Positions 58,718 to 64,000 of a DNA stretch of 64,000 bases are shown piece after piece. How positions within the stretch are numbered: the first letter of the stretch is position 1; each line of letters opens with the position of its first letter. The notes beneath the pieces were generated by a model, which saw nothing but the letters and a program-made list of their open reading frames with translations, did not search any database and was not told the origin of the DNA. The DNA comes from Platanthera guangdongensis (lineage: Eukaryota; Streptophyta; Magnoliopsida; Asparagales; Orchidaceae), in the NCBI GenBank assembly GCA_039583875.1, contig CM077151.1, positions 28,348,390 through 28,412,389 on the forward strand. Direction: 5' to 3'. Position numbers and translations under genes: made by a program.

Positions 58718-59581
58718 GGAGACCGCAGCGAGCTCAAGGAGGCCGCAGCGAGCTGAAGGAGGCCGCAGCTAGTTGGAGGAGGCCGCAGCGAGTTAGAGGA
58801 GACCACAGCGGGCGGGAGGCCGCAGCGAGCTGGAGGAGACCGCTGCGGGCTGGAGGCAGCCGCGAGAGGAAGCAGACAGCGGACTGGGAGAGACGCGGCG
58901 ACCTGGATGAGGTCGCGGCGAGCTGGAAGTCGTTGCGGTCTGGGTCAGGTCGCGGCGGTCTGGGTCAGGCCGCGGCGGACGGGAGAGCTGAGAAGAGAAG
59001 CCGGGGCTGACTGGCGAGCAGGCGGGCTGGCTGGCGGGCGACTGGCGAGCTGGCGACAAGCGAGTTGGCGAGCTGGCGAGCCGAAGAGGACCAAGAGGAG
59101 GAGGTGAGCTGGCGAGCTGGCGAGCTGGTGAGCTGGCGAGCTGGCGAGCTGGCGATCTGGCAAGCTGGCGAACTGGCGAACTGGCGAGCTGAAGAAGACC
59201 AAGAAGACCAAGAGGAGGAGGCGAGCTGGCGAGCTGGCGAGCTGGCGAAGAGCAAGGAGAAGAAGCGAAGGCAGAGGTCGCGCCGGACAGGAAGAGTCCG
59301 CAGCGGACAAGGGAAAGCAGTGGACCCCACAGGATGGCTATAAATAAGGGGCAAGAGGAGGAAGGAGAAGACGAGAGGTGAAGTGGTTCCACGGGAGGAG
59401 AGTCTGCGGACTGGACAAGGAAGGCCGCAGGAGTGAAGCGGCTAGAAGGAGCGGACACACTGTCACAGGTCGCAGAGGAGAGGTGGTTCCACGGAGAGGC
59501 TGCGGACTGGATAAGGGAGTCCGCAGGAGGTCGCAGGTCGCAGGGCGGACGGAGAAGGGATTCCGCAGGAGTCAGCAACCT
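58718..59581 (-). other. copia D leader with short tandem repeats
   Basis: ~860 bp between the PBS and the gag start. 59100-59250 is a run of the 10-bp motif GCGAGCTGGC. 58710-58870 repeats GGAGGCCGCAGCGAGCTG variants. The open frame crossing it (58793-59701) begins in the LTR and gives low-complexity Ser/Pro/Ala repeats; I do not take it as a gene. Confidence 0.7.
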
Positions 59582-59594
59582 CCCTCTGATACCA
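59582..59594 (-). promoter_or_regulatory. primer-binding site of copia D
   Basis: The minus strand reads TGGTATCAGAGGG, complementary to the initiator-Met tRNA 3' end, directly at the LTR edge. Confidence 0.9.
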
Positions 59595-59780
59595 TGTAGA
59601 AAAGGAGAAAGCCAACCTTGTATATATGTCCACTTGATACAAATACAAAGAATGAGTACATATATATAGATGAGAGAAAGAGAGAGAAAAGTCCTATACA
59701 CAATGTGGGACTAAAGAGAGGAGAGAAAAAGCAATAAATGCTATACAAATGGGCCTAATGTTAAGTGGGCTTTTCCAACA
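59595..59780 (-). repeat. 5' LTR of copia D
   Basis: 186 bp, with TG...CA ends. In element orientation CATCTATATATATG is a candidate TATA box. Confidence 0.95.
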
Positions 59781-60079
59781 ATAACTATGGATCTAACCCA
59801 ATATATAGGCAGACAAACAACCCACACAAGACATGCGACTTATCACGTGTGACATAAAAATATCGCATATATTCAACCCTCCCTTCAAGTTGGGAGTATA
59901 TGTCAATCATTCCCAACTTGAGTGTATTATCAGTAAAGTTATCATAGCTTCATCCATTTGTGAAGATGTCAGCAAATTAATCTTGAGAGTTCACAAAGAA
60001 TGTACAAATATTGCCCTTGTCGAGGTGATCTTAAATGAAATGTCTATTTCCTTTAACATGATTGATCTAATCATATTGA

Positions 60080-60832
60080 ACTGAATTGTGAGCAATATTA
60101 ATGGTTGCTTTGTTGTCGCAATAAAGAGTAATAGGCTTGTCCTCGAAGAGACTCAAATCCTGAATAATTGATTTCAACTACAATCTCTCACATACGCCTT
60201 GTGTCATAGCCCTATATTCCGCCTCATCACTAGACCGTGCTACAAGATTTTATTTATTGCTCCTCCAAGATGCAAGATTTCCACTCACAAAGGAACAATA
60301 TCTTGTAGGGGATTTTAGGCCATATTGTCTACCTGCGCAATCAACATCAATAAAAACTTCATATTTCAAGGGTTAGTTTGCAGAAAATAGAATCTCACGT
60401 CCTAGAAACTTCTTGAGATATCTCAAGGCCCGATAGTTTGCCTTCTAATGGTGGATCCTGGAAGAGAATACCAACAACATATGTAATGTAAGGGCGTGTA
60501 TGAGATAAGTATATGAGTCTACCAACCAAACTCTGGTAGCTCAATGAGTCAACTTTATCTCCAATTGTGTCTCCATCAATTTTACGATTGGCCTCAATAG
60601 AAGAATCTGTGGGAGCACATTCAAACATACTCGTTTACTCCAAGAGGTCAAGGAAATACATTTTTCGTGATATGAAGCTAGTCCTTCGCACTTCAATCCC
60701 CAGGAAAAATTCCAGCTTTCCCAGAGCTTTAACTTCGAATTCTCTACATAAGTGCCCTTTCAGGTGTGTGATTTCCTCCAAATAATTTCCCGTGATGATG
60801 ATGTCATCCACATATACAATGAGCACCAACAC
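60080..60832 (-). pseudogene. copia F RT tail and RNase H
   Basis: 60832-60635 has MLVLIVYVDDIIITGN and a FISRKMYFLDLLE segment. 60628-60395 has DSLSYQSLVGRLIYLSHTRP. The RNase H portion (about 60300-60090) has the [18 protein letters not shown] motif with a stop in SWRSNK-stop-NLV. Frames change several times. Confidence 0.8.
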
Positions 60833-60985
60833 TTCAGTTCCTCTCCTCTTAACAAAGATGGTGTGATCAACATACCCTTTAATATAGACTAGTTATAACA
60901 CGGTTTTATGAAACCATCCAAATTGAGCTCTGAGAGAGCTTCAACCCATATAAGAACTTCTCTAGATGACAAAGCTTGCCATTAA

Positions 60986-62132
60986 GGCTCTGTTTGTTTT
61001 GATTGTTGCTGATCAAAAAAGAGTTGTTAGAAATGAAGTATAAAAAAGGAGTTGTTTTGGGAAAATGGAGTTTGCAGAACTTTTTGAAAAATAGTGCATA
61101 TAAACTATTTGGTTAAAACGGAGTTTTGTAAAATATATAATTTCCAAATGCAAAATTTCCATCCTTTGGCTTTCCCATCAATGGAAACATAAATTTTTTT
61201 AAAACAACTAAACATACACTACCATCAGATTCTTAACTCAATATGTGATGGGAATAATTTGACTTTTAACTCAAATTTAAAATAAATAAAAAACACTGCA
61301 ACAATTCATGGAGTATAAACAAGTACTACCATGTTTCTTATCTATGAGAACTGAAAAGCCTGTTTTTTTTAAATGCTGATCAAACATTAGAAAAAAAAGA
61401 ATGACTTCTAAGAAAGAATTAATAAGAACAGGTAACAACAAGAAATCAATCAATACAGGGTCATGAATTAAGAAGACAATACCACAATTATTTTAATAAA
61501 AGCAAAAAAATCTCAACACAAGGGTAAGAAGAACATAGGCAGCAGATCTTGATGGATCCTCTTGAAGCAGTGAAAACATCCACGGTCCCTGCAAATTGGA
61601 GCTCCTTCGGCACTGTAACAACCACAATCCCAGAACCGCGTGGTGCTGGAACCACCCTCACGGTAACAGGGCCACACTTCCAGGTGACCTGCAGGGAACA
61701 GTGTGTGGCTTCCCGATCTTGTTACCCCAGTACCGCCTCCTCACTGGGAGCACTGAGAGCTTGGCCAGAATGAAGGCTCAGGGAATAGCGGCGGCCACCA
61801 TTGGAGTAACGTTCAGAGACTGCATCTTTCGCAAGCATCATTTTGAGCAACGAAGTGAGAAGAAGAAGAGCAGTGAAAGAAGGAGGTTATGTGCAGATCA
61901 ATCGACAATGGCGTGGGGTGAGAATGACAGGAAGGCGAGCAGCGAAAAAAGAGACAAACACGCAGTTTCAAACAGAGGAAAATTAGCTCTGGGTTGTGGT
62001 CGAATTTTGACCTGGCATCTACTTATTTTAAAAAGAGAAGTTTTCAATATCAGTAATCCCAAACGCCACAATTTATGGAAACTCCATTTTTTGCTGCCGC
62101 GCCGAAGCTGATGCACCAAAACAAACGCAACC
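60986..62132. mobile_element. PIF/Harbinger-like element carrying a ribosomal protein gene fragment
   Basis: The left end GGCTCTGTTTGTTTTGATT and the complement of the right end GGTTGCGTTTGTTTTGGTG are inverted termini, backed by subterminal AATGGAGTTTGC / AAACTCCATTTT. TAA flanks (60983-60985 and 62133-62135) fit the PIF/Harbinger target. Removal joins the copia F RT frame. There is no transposase. The middle holds a broken uS5 (RPS2) piece, making this a Pack-type candidate. Confidence 0.7.
61545..61805 (-). pseudogene. RPS2: ribosomal protein uS5 (RPS2) fragment
   Basis: The minus strand reads [29 protein letters not shown], then after a one-base loss [20 protein letters not shown] and [18 protein letters not shown]. 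This is the C-terminal half of cytosolic 40S protein S2 ([21 protein letters not shown] and VPAPRG are family signatures), which in the ribosome lines the mRNA entry site. A stop, a frameshift and a lost codon (PKELQF for PKKVLQF) show it does not code. No intron is visible within it. Confidence 0.85.
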
Positions 62133-62209
62133 TAAACCGCTCTTTGGAAAAACCAGGAGGAAACATCATATAGACTTCTTCCATTTTAACATCTAGTTGT
62201 TGTAGGCCC

Positions 62210-62631
62210 TGTGCAAAAAAGAAAGAATAGACCGAAATTTGAAATAATAACATTTTTATTATCCAAAAAAGTAAATATTTCAAAGGTATAGTCTCCATTT
62301 TATAGAATGGAGGAGAGGAGAGAGATTACAAATAAGCAATGTGAGACAAATAATTACAGGTACAAGCTGCTATACAAAAACAGACCGCACAAGCCGCGCG
62401 GTTAGACGAATAGGCTAATCGCCCTGCAATAACTATAAAGAGAAGACAAGCCGCTAGGGGAGACCGCTAGACCGCCCGGTCTTCAAGTCGTCTGCGTCAA
62501 ACCGCCAGACCGTCCGGTCTCCAATCAGCAACATCTCGGCTACCAAACCGCTGGAGAGAAACTGTCAGACCGCGCGGTCTTCAAGCCGACAGGGTCAGAT
62601 CGCCAGACCGTCAGGTCACCATACAACAACA
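62210..62631 (-). repeat. 3' LTR of copia G with palindrome array
   Basis: ~422 bp. Four spaced copies of an AGACCG-N2-CGGTCT palindrome-type motif lie at about 62469-62617: AGACCGCCCGGTCT, AGACCGTCCGGTCT, AGACCGCGCGGTCT and the decayed AGACCGTCAGGTCA. They sit in the U3 side of the LTR. Confidence 0.8.
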
Positions 62632-62638
62632 TTCCCCC

Positions 62639-63040
62639 TCAAGCTGGAGCATATATATCAATCATGCTCAGCTTGTTGCAAATGTGAAAAAAGGAAACGA
62701 ACACAGGCTTGGTGAAAATATCTACTAACTCGTTGTCGGAGGTAACGAACGGAGTACAAATCTGTTTCTTCAAAATCTCTTCCCGAATAAAATGACAGTC
62801 GACTTCAATGTGCTTTGTTCTCTCATGGAAGACTGGATTTTTGAAGATATATTTAGCGGTCTTGTTGTCGCAGAACATAGCTAGAGGATGGTTGTAGACC
62901 TCTCTTAAGTCAAGCATGAGAGCCTGTAACCACTTTAATTCACACGTGGTCGACGCCATACTTCTATATTCCGCTTCTGCACTAAACCTGTAAACGACAG
63001 ACTGTTTCTTGCTCTTACAGCTCATAAGGTTTGCCCCCAC
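62639..63040 (-). pseudogene. copia G RNase H
   Basis: Reads KKQSVVYRFSAEAEYRSMAS, then [38 protein letters not shown] and NELVDIFTKP, the complete C-terminal RNase H domain with catalytic E (AEAEY) and D (CDN). It ends YAPA next to the purine tract. The frame is open here but broken further upstream. Confidence 0.9.
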
Positions 63041-63472
63041 AAATGTGCAAAAATCCGATGTGGACTTGCGATCTCATTTGTCATCAGCATCATTAGAATC
63101 TGAGCACGCTTCAACTTTTAAATGACCATTCTTCTGAAACAGTAGTCCTTTACCTGGCGCCGCTTTAATATATTCCAATATGCTCAGGGCAGAATGTAGA
63201 TGACACTCCCTAGGAGCTTGCATGAACTGGCTAACCTTGCCTACAACGTAGGAGATGTCAAGTCTGGTTACCGTGAGATAAATGACTTTGTCGATCAGAC
63301 GCCTATACCTCGTAACATCTGATAGAGCAGGCGAGTCATATGTCCGGGTTTAATCTTCTCCAGTAGTCATAGGGCATCGGACAAGTTTAGCCTCAATCAA
63401 CCCTGTCACTTTTAGAAGATCAAGAGCATACTTACGTTGGGAGAGGACTAAAAAGTTGGGCTTTCGAGAGAT

Positions 63473-63999
63473 TTATATCCTCAGAAAATATTTTGGGGAG
63501 CCCATATCCTTCGTGACCAGATGTCGACGGAGAAGTTTCTTTATCAAGGCTGCTCCAGTCTGATCATCTCCAGTGAAAAGAATATCATCCACATATACGG
63601 CAAGAATCACCAGAACCAGGGAGGTTTTGCGAATGAATAATGAGTGATCGGCAAAACTTCTTGTAAAACCTACGGCCACCACAATGCAGCTAAACTTGTC
63701 AAACCAAGCCCAAGGGCTTTGCTTTAGTCCATAGATGACCTTCTTCAGCCTGCATATCCGTGTCTCCCCCTGAGCAACATACCCAGGATGTTGCTTCATG
63801 TAGACATCCTGCTGAAGATCATCACAGAGAAAGACATTCTTGACATACAGTTGGGAAATGGGTCAATCCCTGTTGACGACCACAGAGAGGAGTACCCGAA
63901 TAGTGTTGAGACGAGCAACAGGAGAGGTGTCAAAATAATCAACACCATAAGTCTGAGTGAAGCCTTTGACGACAAGTCGTGCTTTGTAACGATCCACAC
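63473..63999 (-). pseudogene. copia G reverse transcriptase, partial
   Basis: The first frame (to 63796) and the second (63799-63473) together give QQDVYMKQHPGYVAQGETR, IYGLKQSPWAWFDKFSCIVV and LAVYVDDILFTGDDQTG, the RT active site with both aspartates. The N-terminal part near 63990-63850 is cut by stops. The element continues past 64000. Confidence 0.85.
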
Positions 64000-64000
64000 T

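Larger units (their letters stand above)
54442..59780 (-). mobile_element. copia D: intact, very young Ty1/copia retrotransposon
   Basis: 5339 bp with identical 186-bp LTRs (54442-54627 and 59595-59780), perfect ATAAC target duplications (54437-54441 and 59781-59785), a 13-nt PBS TGGTATCAGAGGG (minus strand, 59594-59582) touching the 5' LTR, and a purine tract GCGGGGGAG (54636-54628) touching the 3' LTR. A single uninterrupted 1369-codon gag-pol ORF holds all domains with catalytic residues. LTR identity over 186 bp means insertion too recent for a mutation to be seen. It looks autonomous and may supply proteins to relatives such as B and E. Confidence 0.96.
59786..62209 (-). mobile_element. 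copia F remnant, split by copia D, a PIF-like element and copia G
   Basis: The minus strand holds RT and RNase H of another copia family. The RT start QLDVKMEEVYMMFPPGFSKE (62204-62136) continues after the PIF-like insertion as GKLCHLEKFLYGLK (from 60982), then LIVYVDDIIITGN and LGKLEFFLGIEV, YQSLVGRLIYLSHTRPY and an RNase H region at about 60390-60080. A purine tract GAAGGGAGGG (59886-59877) precedes the 3' LTR stub at 59875-59786 (TGAATATATGCG), which copia D interrupts. Several stops are present. The 5' part is not in the window or is beyond copia G. Confidence 0.8.
62210..64000 (-). mobile_element. copia G: 3' part of another Ty1/copia element (runs off the window end)
   Basis: The 3' LTR is 62210-62631 (TGTGCAAAAAAG to CAACAACA), followed in reverse by a purine tract TGAGGGGGAA (62641-62632). 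Minus-strand RNase H is at 63040-62639 and RT at 63999-63473. Frameshifts and stops between them (e.g. 63041-63470) make it defective. It interrupts copia F at about 62205. The 5' end is outside the window, so the target duplication cannot be checked. Confidence 0.85.

Noticed and set aside
58793..59701. 302-codon minus-strand ORF with Ser/Pro/Ala repeats upstream of copia D gag
   Set aside because: Begins in the LTR and is carried by the 10-bp leader repeat; the gag start at 58717 has its own ATG and domain structure.
61549..62111. Plus-strand ORFs of 74 and 171 codons at 61.5-62.1 kb
   Set aside because: Antisense shadows of the uS5 (RPS2) pseudogene, which reads on the minus strand.
1..64000. 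tRNA, rRNA or organelle genes
   Set aside because: None seen; the only tRNA-like signals are PBS complements and SINE promoter boxes.

Overview
This is nuclear DNA from a flowering plant. It carries plant-type Ty1/copia and Ty3/gypsy elements primed by initiator-Met tRNA, a PIF/Harbinger element, Tourist-like MITEs, an RTE-type LINE, tRNA-derived SINE pieces and an AAACCCT interstitial telomere tract. The species cannot be read from the sequence. Almost all of the window is transposon sequence. The one host gene I can follow with confidence is the C-terminal part of CDC6, the AAA+ ATPase that loads MCM at replication origins. It lies on the minus strand from 53193 down to its stop codon at 26933, in nine exons that splice in frame with no stop codon (617 nt, 204 codons). 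The 5' exons were not found.

Layout. 1-2066: 5' end of a Ty3/gypsy element (LTR, PBS, gag, protease). 2933-3673: hAT-like element. 3895-10832: complete but pol-less gypsy element of Tat/Ogre type with perfect TTCAC target duplications, two ~1.1-kb LTRs and three kinds of tandem repeat. 10.9-15.2 kb: decayed sequence, a small MITE and SINE pieces. 15217-18181: dead RTE-type LINE interrupted by a 767-bp TIR element, then a ~90-bp LINE stub and a copia RNase H relic. 19810-22736: PIF/Harbinger element with a Myb/SANT ORF and a transposase remnant. 23-26 kb: foldback MITE, F-box/LRR pseudogene, Tourist-like MITE.

26933-53193 is CDC6. One intron (31914-47174, 15.3 kb) holds a four-level nest: copia A (minus) contains a hAT-like element with 8-bp target duplications, which contains copia B (plus); copia A's 5' LTR is split by copia C (plus). 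Another intron holds copia E, a deletion derivative. The 4.3-kb intron between two C-terminal exons holds a plus-strand spliced-looking gene fragment, a SINE and the telomere-like tract. One intron uses a GC donor.

54442-59780 is copia D: intact, with a 1369-codon gag-pol ORF, identical 186-bp LTRs and perfect ATAAC duplications. It is very young and is a plausible source of proteins for its defective relatives B and E. D sits in the 3' LTR of copia F (minus). F's reverse transcriptase is also split by a 1.15-kb PIF-like element carrying a broken piece of ribosomal protein uS5 (RPS2), and by copia G, which runs off the window end and has a palindrome array in its LTR. I see no CRISPR array, no bacterial or viral operon and no plainly new defence or signalling system. 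The novelty is in element architecture and its effect on CDC6.
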